A stretch of 64,000 nucleotides of DNA, taken from Pampus argenteus (taxonomy: Eukaryota; Chordata; Actinopteri; Scombriformes; Stromateidae). The position numbers were made by a program, and so were the translations under genes. Every line of letters starts with the position of its first letter. Position 1 is the first letter of the stretch. A model generated the notes under the pieces. It saw only the letters and a list, made by a program, of their open reading frames with translations. It was not told where the DNA came from and did no database searches. Below are positions 1 through 11,100 of this stretch, in pieces. The stretch is from the NCBI GenBank assembly GCA_036937835.1, contig CM072878.1:13278001-13342000 (forward strand). Reading direction: 5' to 3'.

Positions 1-23
1 CTGCCAGAAAACTGCAGTTTGAT
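1..23 (+). CDS. fmnl1: fmnl1 exon fragment cut by window edge (FH2)
   Basis: Only the last 23 nt of this exon are present, ending at a GTGAGT donor at 24. Read in the phase required by the next exon it gives ARKLQFD, which runs into ELNMEIFEEQF. FMNL proteins have a similar KVLQELDM-type sequence just before the FEEQFKTK motif. The fragment is too short to identify alone; the call rests on the donor and on frame continuity. Confidence 0.7.
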
Positions 24-104
24 GTGAGTTTTTTTTTTTTTTTTTTTTAAATCGTCACCTTCTCTGCTTCTCTATTTTTCTGCCTCTTATTCTGTCTACC
101 TCAG

Positions 105-304
105 GAGTTGAACATGGAGATATTTGAGGAACAGTTTAAGACTAAGGCTCAGGGTAATCCTACAGAGTTGTCCACTATGAAGAAGAAGGCCCAGAAGGCT
201 CCCACCAAGACGTCCCTGATTGACCCCAATAAGGCAAAGAATCTGGCTATCACTCTACGCAAGGGGGGAATGAGCCCTTCTAAAATCTGCCCCGCCATAG
301 AGAT
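105..304 (+). CDS. fmnl1: fmnl1 coding exon, FH2 FEEQFKTK segment
   Basis: The exon follows a polypyrimidine tract ending in CTCAG and stops at a GTATGT donor (phase 0 in, phase 2 out). It encodes FEEQFKTKAQG, a Lys-rich linker and NKAKNLAITLRKGG, the classic FMNL FH2 segment. An ATG at 112 lies inside the exon and is not the gene start. Confidence 0.95.
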
Positions 305-395
305 GTATGTGCTTTAGTGACCTTTCTGATCTTCTTCATAAACAGACTCATCCTTCCTCTTATACACTAACAGGTGTTACTCTTATTTTGTGCAG

Positions 396-627
396 GTATG
401 ACCAGTCTTTATCCATAGACTTCCTTGAACTGCTTGAACACTTCATACCATCAGACTTTGAGATGAAGCTGCTGGTTAACTACGAGAAGGACGGCCGCCC
501 GCTCGAGGATCTGACCGATGAAGACCAATTTGTATTACGCTTCGGGAAGATTCCTCGTTTGAGTCAGCGAATTAAAACTCTCACTTTCATGGGCAACTTC
601 CCAGAGACTGTCAAACGCCTGCAGCCG
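396..627 (+). CDS. fmnl1: fmnl1 coding exon, FH2 middle
   Basis: This exon begins after TTTTGTGCAG and ends at GTCAGT. Completing the split Met codon gives MYDQSLSIDFLELL, then PLEDLTDEDQFVLRF, IPRLSQRIKTLTF and MGNFPETVKRLQP. These align by eye with the FMNL FH2 helices preceding the GNYMN motif. The incoming intron is only 91 nt, typical of compact fish introns. Confidence 0.95.
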
Positions 628-732
628 GTCAGTATATAAAGTGCATTATAACCTGGACTGGAAGAGAATTGGATTTAACTTCTCAACAAATGTATTGAAT
701 TTGTTTTGTTGTTTTTTTAATTTCACCAACAG

Positions 733-801
733 CAACTGAACTCGATCATCGCTGCGTCCATGTCCATCAAGTCTTCAGAGAAACTGAAAAAGATCTTAGA
801 A
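733..801 (+). CDS. fmnl1: fmnl1 coding exon, FH2 IIAASMSIKSS segment
   Basis: A 69-nt exon, phase 0 at both ends, between CCAACAG and GTAAGT. It encodes QLNSIIAASMSIKSSEKLKK, a strongly conserved FMNL helix. It is too short to be picked up as a free-standing reading frame and is recognised by homology and splice sites. Confidence 0.93.
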
Positions 802-889
802 GTAAGTAAAAAGAAAAATACAACACGTTGACGTAGCTTTCAAATGTGTGTTTTTTTGCATAAGTCATCTCACGTGTTTCCCCCTTTAG

Positions 890-970
890 ATTGTCCTCGC
901 CTTTGGTAACTATATGAACAGCAGTAAGAGGGGCGCGGCTTACGGTTTTCGCCTCCAGAGTCTGGATCTC
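890..970 (+). CDS. fmnl1: fmnl1 coding exon, FH2 GNYMN signature
   Basis: An 81-nt, phase 0-0 exon between CCCCCTTTAG and GTAAGT. It encodes IVLAFGNYMNSSKRGAAYGF followed by RLQSLDL. GNYMN is the formin FH2 hallmark, and the FGN...AAYGFRLQ form is FMNL1-like. Confidence 0.96.
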
Positions 971-1062
971 GTAAGTAGCTTTTGTTTTGTTTATACATTT
1001 AGTTTTTCACTGTATGAAAACTTTATGAAACAAATCAACTTTGTCGCTGTATTACTTTTCAG

Positions 1063-1192
1063 CTGTTGGAGACCAAGTCCACTGACCGCTCGCAGACGCT
1101 GCTTCACTTCATCACCAATATCATCCTGGAAAAATATGCTGACTTGACCAACTTCCACACTGAGCTACACTTTGTGGACAAGGCAGCGCTCG
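1063..1192 (+). CDS. fmnl1: fmnl1 coding exon, FH2 KSTDR segment
   Basis: A 130-nt exon between ACTTTTCAG and GTACAT (phase 0 in, 1 out). It encodes LLETKSTDRSQTLLHFITN and ADLTNFHTELHFVDKAAL, the FMNL segment after the GNYMN helix. The reading frame continues cleanly into VSLDSVL of the next exon. Confidence 0.95.
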
Positions 1193-1274
1193 GTACATTC
1201 ACACAGACAGTCAGTTCTGTAACAGGTTATATAAATCAGGAATGGTACTAAACTGATTTCCGTTTCTTTGCCAG

Positions 1275-1438
1275 TGTCCCTGGACAGTGTTCTTCAAGAT
1301 ATCCACTCATTAGAGCGGGGAATGGAGATGACCAAAAAGGAGTTCATGGTGCAGGATGACAACAAAGTGTTAATGGACTTCATCAAAACCAAGAGTGAGC
1401 AGCTGGATTCTTTGATCAAAGACAGCAAGACAGCACAG
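1275..1438 (+). CDS. fmnl1: fmnl1 coding exon, FH2 coiled segment
   Basis: A 164-nt exon after CTTTGCCAG, ending at GTTAGT (phase 1 in, 0 out). It encodes VSLDSVLQDIHSLERGMEMT, then KKEFMVQDDNKVL and LIKDSKTAQ. It is part of the helical C-terminal half of FH2. Confidence 0.95.
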
Positions 1439-1536
1439 GTTAGTCTATAATTCATATAAAGCGAGAAAAACCACCTTATCGTATGCTTTTACACGTACAC
1501 TTCATGTTGTTCTCTCGCTGTGTGGCTTCCCTCCAG

Positions 1537-1638
1537 GAGGCTTACGGCTCTGTGGTGGAATATTTCGGAGAGAACCCGAAAACTACGCAGCCTTCAATGT
1601 TTTTCCCAATGTTTGGACGCTTCATAAAGGCCTATAAG
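1537..1638 (+). CDS. fmnl1: fmnl1 coding exon, FH2 FGENPKTT segment
   Basis: A 102-nt, phase 0-0 exon between CCCTCCAG and GTGAGG. It encodes EAYGSVVEYFGENPKTT and MFGRFIKAYK. YFGENPK is one of the most conserved FH2 motifs. Confidence 0.96.
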
Positions 1639-1726
1639 GTGAGGATATGTGGTAGGTTTCTAAAATGTATTGATTACAGTGTGTTGCATTGGAAGTTAAT
1701 CATTTTGTCCTTGACTTTGAACACAG

Positions 1727-1819
1727 AAAGCAGAGCAAGAGATTGAGCAGAAAAAGAAGATGGAGAGTCAGACCTGTGAGGTAGACACTCCGTCTCCCAA
1801 CAAGGGCGGGTCACAAAAG
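1727..1819 (+). CDS. fmnl1: fmnl1 coding exon, end of FH2 / linker
   Basis: A 93-nt, phase 0-0 exon between GAACACAG and GTAAGA. It encodes KAEQEIEQKKKMESQTCEVD and PSPNKGGSQK. The charged helix closes FH2, and the Ser/Pro/Gly-rich part links it to the DAD. Confidence 0.93.
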
Positions 1820-1940
1820 GTAAGAAATTTAAGGTCCAGTGATAAGAAATTATACATCAGAAATTTGTATTGACTGAAAATACAGTTTTCTCATAAATAT
1901 TCCATTCAGCATAAATTATCATATGTGTAACTTTTTCTAG

Positions 1941-2046
1941 GGGCCCATGATGCCTCAGATGGATCTGATAGCAGAGCTGAAGAAAAGGCAGGTGAAACCT
2001 CAAGTACGCGAGGGGAAGGATGGTGCTTTGGAGGACATCATCACAG
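1941..2046 (+). CDS. fmnl1: fmnl1 coding exon encoding the DAD
   Basis: A 106-nt exon between CTTTTTCTAG and GTACAG (phase 0 in, 1 out). It encodes MDLIAELKKRQVKPQVREGK and GALEDIIT. The MDxLIxxLK-type amphipathic helix plus basic residues is the diaphanous autoregulatory domain, which in formins binds the N-terminal DID and keeps the protein closed. Confidence 0.93.
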
Positions 2047-2186
2047 GTACAGTAACGTAATGCCTCCTGGAGGAGTTGCATAGAGATATTTCAAGCATGT
2101 GTGCTCCATACTTGATGTGTATGTGCTGTTGTTGTTGTTCTTGTTGCTACCTTCCTCTCATTATGCCCGTCCTTGCTTTGCCTCAG

Positions 2187-2251
2187 ATTTGAGGAACACA
2201 CCATACAGGCGGACAGATGGTCGACGGCCAGCTCAACGCCAGGACACTTGA
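2187..2251 (+). CDS. fmnl1: fmnl1 last coding exon
   Basis: A 65-nt exon beginning after TTGCCTCAG (phase 1 in), ending in a TGA at 2249-2251. It encodes the basic tail DLRNTPYRRTDGRRPAQRQD plus a final Thr. A DLRN-type tail is one of the alternative C-termini I recall for FMNL proteins; the other common type (a VPFTAR-like tail) is not visible here. Confidence 0.88.
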
Positions 2252-2565
2252 GCCACTTCTAGACCAAGTATTTTTTTGCAAATGTAACAAACATAACCAA
2301 AACAAAAATGTTTCAAAAATTCAAAATTCTGTATATAACATATCTCAAAATCTAAAATAGGACACATGACATGACATGACATGGATGTATTTTGCTTGCA
2401 TATTACTGTAATGTTTTTTTTGGTCTGTAAATATAATTAAGTTGGAATTATTTGTAATTTTTAATGCTTTCAAAGAATTTGATTCCAAATATTGCTGAAC
2501 ATCATTTTAAATTTGTAATGTTATTATTACCTAACACGAAAATAAAAAAAAATAATAATAATAAT
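2252..2565 (+). other. fmnl1: fmnl1 3' untranslated region
   Basis: AT-rich sequence following the stop codon, with a GACAT pentamer repeat near 2366-2382 and no coding potential. The end is placed just past the AATAAA at 2541; the exact cleavage site is inferred. Confidence 0.6.
2541..2546 (+). promoter_or_regulatory. poly(A) signal AATAAA for fmnl1
   Basis: A canonical AATAAA lies about 290 nt past the fmnl1 stop, followed by A-rich and AAT-repeat sequence. It is the first good + strand signal after the stop. Confidence 0.55.
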
Positions 2566-2757
2566 CTTGACCATTTTAAAATAAGCCGTTTTTTAAACAT
2601 TATTCCTGTAATTTTATTTTCTCTACAAAACTTTGACCTGACGTTGAATGCAACATCCAGTTTGTATCCACATTTTCTGATGCTAAAGAAATGCAAATCG
2701 TTTTCCTGACAAGACAACACACAGAAAGTCAGTATGAAGCGAGATTAGACACCACGA
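2566..2757. other. short intergenic spacer between convergent 3' ends
   Basis: About 190 bp separates the predicted cleavage regions of the two convergent genes. Open frames of 70-80 codons on both strands are small and lack any family signature. Nothing else is visible. Confidence 0.5.
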
Positions 2758-5700
2758 CTGTACAAGAGAGCTGCACTTTATTGGACACACAATCACAGCA
2801 AATTATGTACAAAAGAAGGCAGGTTCAACTGCCTACTGTCTTCTCACAGGAAAAACACACACATTTCTCACAGAATATCATGGCATCCACACACTGATAA
2901 ATTAGTATCTCCAGTATCAGTAGGCTTTTAAATTTTATATATCATTGTATTATAGATCTATTTTCTGTATTATTTTTGTTCTTATATCACACTACTCTAC
3001 AAATGGAAGAATCACTCTGTAGAAATAGTACACCATCACTGGTGACTTCTCTGGTTGGGGTGCGTTCAAGCATTCTGAATCCTTCTGGACATTCAACACT
3101 CTCGGTCACTATCATCATCATCATCATCTTCATCGTCATCATCACATAACATCACAGTAAGACTGAACATGCCTGTGTCACAGATACCAAAATAATGTCT
3201 CATTCTTCATGTTTGTAAACCTCTAACGTGGAACCACTTCTGTATTTCTCTCTTTCTCATTTTTTTGAGAAAACACGTAGACGACATTTTTTTCTTTTTT
3301 TTTTTCAACTGCACCGTGCGATTGCTTGAGACCATACATGCATTGTTTTTATATATACCTTTGTACCCATCATCATAGTTAATCATATTAATAAAACATT
3401 TTCTTTTGGACATAACAATTTGTTGAACTCGCTAGGAATGACTCGGCCTATTTACAAGTCAATTTTTGTGTTTTTCTACGTCTGATGCCAAGATTTTTGA
3501 ACATCCACACATTCATGTAAAAATCTCATATACAGTACATACTATAGAATGTAGGTTCGTTATAAAAAAAAAGATACAATGGCAAAGTAAGAGTTAAAAC
3601 TTTAAATTCGTACAACTCCACACAATTATTATTATTATTATTGATCCATCTTGGTGGTTTTACTTAACTTTCGTGGTTTAGCTTAACTGCTACTTAAAGC
3701 CACTCGGTGCAACAACTGGAGCAGAATAAACAACAAGATGTACTTCCACCTGTTGCTGATGCTTTTGCACATTCACATTGCTACCATTCCTGTTCACATG
3801 CAAACATGACACAGAGGAGTATTAAAGCCATGTAACTTTCGTCAAAGCAGCAAGGCTCTATATGAAGCCTTTGGGGCCCATAAACTGACCTTTCACAGTA
3901 GTTACCACAATATCTGTATTTCTGATCATCATCACTAATACCAGCTGACAAATACAGGATGAGGTGAAACCAAAAAAAAAAACAGATCACAGGTACAGAA
4001 AACAATCCCCGCCCCAAAAAACAAAACAAAAAGGATAGTAGCAAAATAAGCCCCTAAGCACAGGCACTGGTCCAGCCTCTTACGCCTTGAAGTAAACCTT
4101 CACATAAGGAGGCAAAGGTTCAGATGAGCTGGACAAGCGTTTTCAGGGACAAGCTTTTCGTAAATAAAAATTCACATAAAATCTAACCTAAGAGTTCATA
4201 AAGAAAGTCCTAGAATTTAAAAATGAACTTCAGTGTATATTACAGAGGCTTAACTGTTATCTATACAGATATTTTTAAACAAATATAAAAAAATGTTCTG
4301 CATATGAATAAATAATCTCAGTGTGAAATGTAATATCTCTCTCAATGAATTAAAAAAGAAAAATCTGTACAAAATGGTCCACTAATATATAAAACTGAAG
4401 AGATGATGACATTTTACAGTATATAATTTAATCTAGGCCTATATATATGTCACACTTTTCTTCACAATTATAATATCATACACAAACATCTCACTTAGAT
4501 ATATTTATATATGTATATTTCTTCTATGGTTGAATTCAAGTTTGCATGATTTTTTTCTGATTGCCAGCGGCATCCACTCTGAGCGCCTTCGACATACCCT
4601 CTAAGCCTCCAGCCATGTTGAAATCACAGCCAGCTAACACTTGTCTTAAAAATAAATCCAGAGAGCACGGTCACGCAATTCTGGAGGGTTTCATCTCAGA
4701 CCTAACTTGCAGAAAGCAGCCAAGCGTGAATACTTCCTCCCCAACGCTCACCAGATGCAAATGCAGCAAATTTAACTCGGAGAGTTATGGATTTGAGTGT
4801 GGAACAGCATGAGTAAGTGAATTTCTTTCATTTGACTTCACTCAATATGAAACCCAGGGCTTGAACCTGCCTGGCAGAGCTACAGAGCACCCAGGGTAAG
4901 GCTTAATTCGCTTCGCTGTGATCTTGCAGTTTTGCACATTGCTGGAACTGGGGGAGCATTTAGTCAAATGGCACTGCTGCAACCTGACACATAAACACTG
5001 CATTTCCAGTGTGGTTTTTCTATTTTCTGTGAAAAATGGGGACAAGCCTTCTTTGGGTAAAAGTGTTATTCTGTCTGTTATTTGTTGCTGATCTAATACT
5101 GTAATACAGAGATCAACCAGGATTTTTTGTAAAGAACAAAGTCTTAGAGGCACTGGGAAAAAACATGGCTACAGGTCTTTGCAAAAAAACAGGCAGGAGT
5201 AACTCAAAGGCAAAAAGCACTACCTTGGTAAAACTGCCAGTGCACTAATTACATATTGCACACTTATCATAATAGAGACCCATTAACGTTTGTCCTGGAA
5301 CAACCTCAACTGCACCACACAAAAGACAAAGCTAAGTGAAAGGGGCGGGAGAAAACAGCAGCTTAACGGTTCTCTGAGAGTCTTTTATATTTTTTTTTAC
5401 AAGCAGACTTGAGCACACTCAAAGACAAGGCTGACCTTAATAAAGTAGCCTTCACATGTCCCCAAACTAATCCCCTCAAGATGCCTACTCTGCCCCCTTT
5501 GCACATGTTTTAATCTCAGTGCCAAAAAGATTTGACTTCACACAGTCATTCTGGTGAACAACTGAAAAAAGAAAAAAAAAAGAAAATGAAATAAATAAAT
5601 CAGTTTGTCTATGACTGTCCATTCACCCTCATCACCTCCCCAGTGGGCAGCCGTGAGGCAACAACATAGGACAGAGCTTCAAAATAACTGCAGGGTTTAC

Positions 5701-7406
5701 ACTTAGGGAATCACTGACAGGCATTTGATGTGCTTTAAAAGATAAGAACTGTCATTGAGGCACACCAATGACTTATTTCAGCATGCAGGTAATAAAACAA
5801 AATGAGGCAACTTGTAATATTGGTAATCTAATGTCCAGTACTTGAAAAATGCAGGTATGAGGGGTTTTTGTTCACCTATAGAAAACATTTATAGCATTGT
5901 GCTTATCAAATTCAAAATAGAAGTGTTTGTGAGGAAACTGTGCTTGCTTTATATTTCTAAATTCTCAGGCTATTCAAGGGTCAATCTGTGGTTAAACTAT
6001 ATAAATACGTGCTAGTTAGCATTCTTTATCTTTTGCTGCAGTGAAAAGATGCATTTCTTTAGGTATTATGTTTTACAATAAGGCCAGCAAATTGCCAAAA
6101 CGAAGTTGCTTCCCAGTAGATGAACTTTGAAGTTCAAAAGAAACAAGTCTCCCAAAGGGAACTCTATCAGTCTGCAGATCAGATTCCTGTTTGATATGGC
6201 ATGTTTTACCAGTAGTGCTCATAATCAGTGGTGCAACAGGTGTGACTTAAAAATGAATAATCTTGTGCTTGTGCATATGTGACAGAATGTGTGTATTACT
6301 GTGTATTATTCATCACTGTGTGTGCTTGAGTCTTTGGGAAGGTTTGTGATGTCAGGCGCCACGATGCCAGAGCAACCTGTAAGATGCTACTGTGGAAACA
6401 TCCTGATTGTCTAGTTAATACACACATACATAAATTCATCATTTGTACATAATTCATCATATGCATTTTCCCTTCTGTTTGGGTAATATTTATTTTCTAC
6501 GTACTGTTGTAGGATTGCTCCCTACAATGTGCTTCTTTTTAAATATTTTCAAGTTGAAAATGACATTTTGAAATTGAAAATGTTCTATAATTGTTTTTGA
6601 TTTTCAATGAACTGATTTCTTTTTGTAGGGATACATATACATATTTAAATATTATGACATGAAATCAATGCAGACTGTCAGACAGTGAAATGCACACTTA
6701 AAACAAAGCGCAGGTCAAAGATTTGGGAGTGAGGACAATCATGTAAACTCTTTACACAGTATGTACAAACAGAGGAGAAAATATAGCACCAGTTCAGAGT
6801 TTAAAACACACGTGATGGAAAAGAAAAAAGCTACAAATGCCCTTTTAACACGAAACAGGTTGAAACCACAATCATCACCTTGATCTTCACGTTGCAGAAA
6901 AGTGAGAGCAATAATATCCTCAACACACAAAACTACTGGACTCACTTGATGATTATTGCAGTTCTATCTTCTATGATAAAAGTCACAGTCTAGATATTAT
7001 TATCTACTCCACAAACAACCCATTGAGTGAGGGTACATATGAGACTGGTCTTGTCTGTGAATCCATCAAGACCACATCAGCTTATAATAGGCAGCTGGTG
7101 GGAGCAGAGGCCCTCTATCTGGGGAAACTGGCAGTATGACTGTGTGGGAGATCTGCTGAAGACCTATGGAACTAGATCAGACTAGGAAACTTGTCCAAGA
7201 AGGAGATAGTGACTCCATTTATAGTAAAGTAGTTCTTACCACGGAAATATGAAGACTGTGCAGAGAGGAAAAAGAAGAAAAAGCCAAAAAGTTGCAAAAG
7301 AAAATATGAATCTAAAAAAGTTGCTGGATTTTTCCATAATGAAGTGGTTTTCTCTTAATGTACTGAGTGATGGTGCTTGCATTCTCCCATGTTCACCCTC
7401 CTCTCA
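2758..7406 (-). other. srcin1: srcin1 3' untranslated region (about 4.6 kb, inferred)
   Basis: Between the srcin1 stop codon and the distal poly(A) signal there is AT-rich, non-coding sequence without recognisable exons or transposons. Small features are an ATC/GAT triplet run at 3112-3144, ATT triplets at 3628-3642 and A/T homopolymers. Long 3'UTRs are common for neuronal scaffold genes. Other - strand AATAAA-like sites (for example near 6490) could give shorter forms. The extent is inferred, not shown by transcripts. Confidence 0.5.
2777..2782 (-). promoter_or_regulatory. poly(A) signal AATAAA for srcin1 (reads TTTATT on +)
   Basis: The - strand reads CAATAAAGTGCAG here, the usual form at a vertebrate 3' end, followed by TG-rich sequence toward 2720. 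It is the most distal good signal before the fmnl1 3' end. Confidence 0.55.
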
Positions 7407-7928
7407 TCACCGAGAGTTGCCAGGGGTGAGGTCTTTCTTCACGGATTCACTGCAACCCTTCTTGCAGCTGTTGAGGCTGGAGCTATCAAGGCTACGACTA
7501 CAGGGCTTGACAAACACAGAGGAGGGGGTAAGGGAGCTCAAAGGAGTGGGAGAAGAGGGAGACAGGGAAGGAGTAGGGGTGGTGGGTGAAGAGGAAGAGG
7601 AGGAGGTAGTGGGAGTAGGGGAGGAGGACTTGCTGCTGGGCAAGGGCAAAGAGGAGGCTCGCTGCTCTCGTAGAAGCCGATGATGACGGAGGGTAGAGGA
7701 GAGGAGCAGGGCCTCTGCGCTCAAGCCAGAGGCTGACAGGCTTGCCAGCAGGGCCTTCGCTTGGCTGGGAGAGGCTGTCAGGGAGGGCACTGCCCCCTCC
7801 TGGGGGTACTTCCTCAGGCCAGGGGTAAACGCTGCTGCAGGAGAGGGCACTCGGCCTGAGAAAATGCCTGTTTTGATACCAGAGAGGTATGGCTCAATAC
7901 TGCCACTGATGCTGTTGGTCCCAGAGGT
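7407..7928 (-). CDS. srcin1: srcin1 predicted last coding exon, Ser/Pro/Thr-rich
   Basis: A 522-nt exon beginning after CTTATCTTCCTGAAG and ending at TGA (7409-7407); phase 0 matches the preceding exon. It encodes TSGTNSISGSIEPYLSGIKT, a Leu/Ala-rich helix (QAKALLASLSASGLSAEALL), and a long Ser/Pro/Thr run before a Cys/Lys-rich end. I do not recognise this tail in mammalian p140Cap, which ends in a short EB3-binding sequence. Support is the long open frame, the correct phase and a good polypyrimidine tract. The acceptor choice is inferred. Confidence 0.6.
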   Translation of the reverse strand, partial: TSGTNSISGSIEPYLSGIKTGIFSGRVPSPAAAFTPGLRKYPQEGAVPSLTASPSQAKALLASLSASGLSAEALLLSSTLRHHRLLREQRASSLPLPSSKSSSPTPTTSSSSSSPTTPTPSLSPSSPTPLSSLTPSSVFVKPCSRSLDSSSLNSCKKGCSESVKKDLTPGNSR

Positions 7929-8108
7929 CTTCAGGAAGATAAGGGGCACAGAAGACAGGACGGGGGAACGCAAAGAGATGAGGTTTTCAGGGATCAAAGG
8001 GGAAATAATGAAAAATTAAAGACTTAAAAATTGGTTGTGGCTGGGCACTGTCCCCTGCAGCACATTCCCTTATCATTACAGTCAAACATGACCGTGTGCA
8101 CGCATGCA

Positions 8109-8154
<46 letters not shown>

Positions 8155-11100
8155 TTGGTGTTCAGAGTAGATTTTGCAGCAAACACCAGAGATGTGAAGG
8201 TCTCAGCCTGACCTTCACAGGGACAGAATGAGGGACTGATTAAACAACAGGACAGACGGATGTGTGTAGCTCTCTAGTCAGGTGATGCTGAACGGGAGGA
8301 GAAGAAAGCTGAAGAGGCTGAACACGGACAGGTCGCTCACTGCTGCGGGGTCACAGAGGCACAGGGAGAGTCAGGGACAGTAGGTGGGCAGGCCAGGAGG
8401 TGCAAGTTCACAGGGTGACGGGGTGGGTGAGGTTGTGCCGCAGGTACACGTGTCAGACGAAACATATAGTGGAAGGGTAAGGGGAGTGGGGATGAGGGAA
8501 AGGTAAAAATAGAACAAGAGACAAACACAGGAGACCATTATTCAAGATGATATCAGCATGTGTGATGCAAGCCATGAGACAGGCAGTCATCTACACATGA
8601 TGACCAACACCACTGAAACGCATCTTCTGTCATAGGACGCAACACTAAGTGAAAAATGCTAATTACATCTTTATTTTGACACTCGTTTTAATGATTGTTA
8701 CTCATTAAAAATGCAAAATAATCCGATTGATGGCCATCATCACACTTTCAGTCCCTCTGTGTAATGCTGGAATGAGTCACTAGATGGCACTGCTCCAGCA
8801 GTATGAAACGTGTGGATGAAACATTCACAACATGTATTTGGGTGATCAGATCTACCGTAAGTATAAACAGTTACTGCATGTTTGATGTGCATCACCAGAG
8901 TGATGAAAGGGTTGGGTTTTTGTTTTCAACTATTTTATGGAGACTTTGATTTAAACGTGAGATGAAAAGCAACAGGGCAAAAGTTTTGGTGTTTGTTTAT
9001 AGATTTCAGGGATTAGTTTTGTATGAAAGGAGAGCAGGTGTGCTAGTCTAGACTGCGCTGCAGGGATGCTTTCACCTGCTCTGATGCAGCTCCAGAGACT
9101 GTGCTGCCAACCGCCTCCAGAGAGCAGGGCTGTTCCTTCTGCTCGAGGAACTCCTCTCAAGCCTGGCCGACACATTTATTCTGGTCTGTGAGTGCAGCAG
9201 AGCAGCCTCACTTCATGTCACGCACTTAGAGCTGCCTGCCAAACGACAGCCTCCCAGGATAGGTCTTCACATCCCCCACCTCATGCCCAATACCTTTAAC
9301 TAGCCTGTTGATTAGCCAGAAGTAATAAGAGGCCAAATAGGAAATGGAATTAGGGTTTTACGGTGTGAAAGTGATTCACATTGTCATGCCCTCCTTGATC
9401 TGTGCCAAAGCAAACGGAACGAGATTGTGGCTTTGAACTGTCTGTTCTTATCCAGCACGTTGATTTGAGGGATCCTCATTGAAGGCCAACAATAGTGCAG
9501 AGCATAGAGCAGAGATCAAAGCTCATTCAGCCAGAATATTTTAATTTGATGAGAAAATAAAAAATGGCAGGACCCACATAAAAACAAAAAGTGGTGCCAA
9601 TGCATCTTGTTTTAGTTGCCTGCAGATGGTACACAGTTATGTCTAAAAAAAAAAGTGTCCCTCCATCGATTGCCTTTCATCTGAACTGGTGGGATTTGTC
9701 ATCATCATTGTGTGGATAGTGTCACTGATGCTTAAGGTAGATCTTAGCTTGGGGTTGGGGGTGGTAGACCAATGGGAGAATGACGTGCTTATTCCTCAAA
9801 TTTCTGCCCTATTCAAAATGCCCCGAGAAATTATAATTTGGCCAGAGTAAAGAAAATAGAACATATAAGCAACAAATGGGAACTGGAAGGAGGGTAAATG
9901 TGTGGGGTCACATTTAGGGAAGTTTCAAGAGAAGAGACACCTTTACCTTTAGCTGTGGGGCAAGAGAAGAGGTCACCCAAAGTGGGCACGTCTAAATAAA
10001 TGCAGACTCTGGATGACTGTGATTTCTTTGCACTTGAATTATTCTGCACAAATGTATTCTTGTTGTCATAAGGTGGGAGAATACATCAACTTTTATATTT
10101 AGGTGGGTATAATTAGGATTTCTCTTCAGAAAGATCATGAGCCCAAAGTCAGTGATGGGTTAAAAAAAAAAAGTCAACATAGAGAAGGCAAAAGTTCTTA
10201 ATTAGCTCTTAAAGGCTGTATGCAAATCAGCGAGTCGTCTTGATAATTTGACGAGATGAGCTGCAGATAATCAGCATGTTTTTCAGCATAGTCTGTGCTC
10301 AGCTGTTTCATTATACTGAATTTAAAATGATTTAGCAGACAGATTTTTCTCCATCCATCTGGAAGCGTACTTGTCAGAATCTGTGCCGTTTTTATTGGTT
10401 TGACAAAAAAAAAAAAAAAAAAAACCTCACCAGAAATCTGACCAGAAAGAAGGCGTTTCAAATGTAACAGCTTGTGGAAACTATCAACACTACACTAGAC
10501 TGTCAATATCGTGGCTTCATTAAGGTTTGAAAAGGTTCAAGTTAAAATATTTGTGTGTGTCCCAGCCCAAACGTACTACTGTACACGGCACTGCAAGGTT
10601 AAATAGTAGTACTGGAGTATATGACCTCTCATAAACTGGCTGCACATTATACATTAAAATTCCAGTTATTGCCAATTGTGAAGACTACCACAGTGGTTTC
10701 ATGTCTTTGTTTAAGCTGGTTGTTTCTCTTTGTTATTTGTAATGCAGTTGGTGATATGTTGCCACCCTAAACAGCTTGGCACGACTTTCCGCGCTGACAA
10801 TTAGCTTTGAGTGTCCACTGTCGCTCTGAGGATAGTGCTTTCACACATACAGCTTCTTTTTTTTACAAAGACTGTTTTGAAGTTTGTGGACAAAGAATGT
10901 GCTGTGCATGAGTGACATACTGAAATAATTGGACTAATTTAGCTTTCATTGGACAAGTGTAGAAATGTACGCCACTTCCAGATCATAGGGAATGAGAGAG
11001 ACTGATAGGGAATGACTAAAAAAAGAAGAAAGGGACAAGTGCTTAAATTGCAGAGTACAGAAAGCGAAAGAAGGAAAGAGAGGAAATGTGGAAGACTTAA

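Larger units (their letters stand above)
1..2565 (+). other. fmnl1: fmnl1-like formin gene, 3' portion
   Basis: This is the 3' end of a formin-like (FMNL) gene. Formins nucleate and elongate unbranched actin filaments through a dimeric FH2 domain, and FMNLs are held inactive by DID-DAD contact until Rho-family GTPases bind. The eleven coding exons seen here encode the C-terminal part of FH2, with the signature GNYMNSSKRGAAYGF, then a helix-rich linker, a DAD (MDLIAELKKRQ plus a basic stretch) and a 20-residue tail. Stretches such as VSLDSVL, DSKTAQEA and SVVEYFGENPKTT fit FMNL1 better than FMNL2 or FMNL3, as far as I can recall those proteins. The N-terminal GBD/DID, FH1 and early FH2 lie left of the window. 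Every junction is GT-AG and every phase closes. Which teleost copy (a or b) it is cannot be told. Confidence 0.9.

Noticed and set aside
1857..2081. 74-codon - strand open frame across fmnl1 exons
   Set aside because: Antisense shadow of the DAD exon and its introns.
7249..7683. 144-codon + strand open frame, Glu/Gly/Val-rich
   Set aside because: It is the antisense shadow of the Ser/Pro/Thr-rich last srcin1 exon; its Glu/Gly run simply mirrors the Ser/Pro codons.
8337..8528. Pro-rich - strand frame ending PPTVPDSPCASVTPQQ, considered as an alternative last exon
   Set aside because: No acceptor in the right phase was found and there is no recognised p140Cap tail sequence.
9048..9150. Possible - strand exon (LERSSSSRRNSPALWRRLAA) with AG and GT ends
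   Set aside because: The required incoming phase (1) does not match the preceding exon (phase 0), and no homology was recognised.
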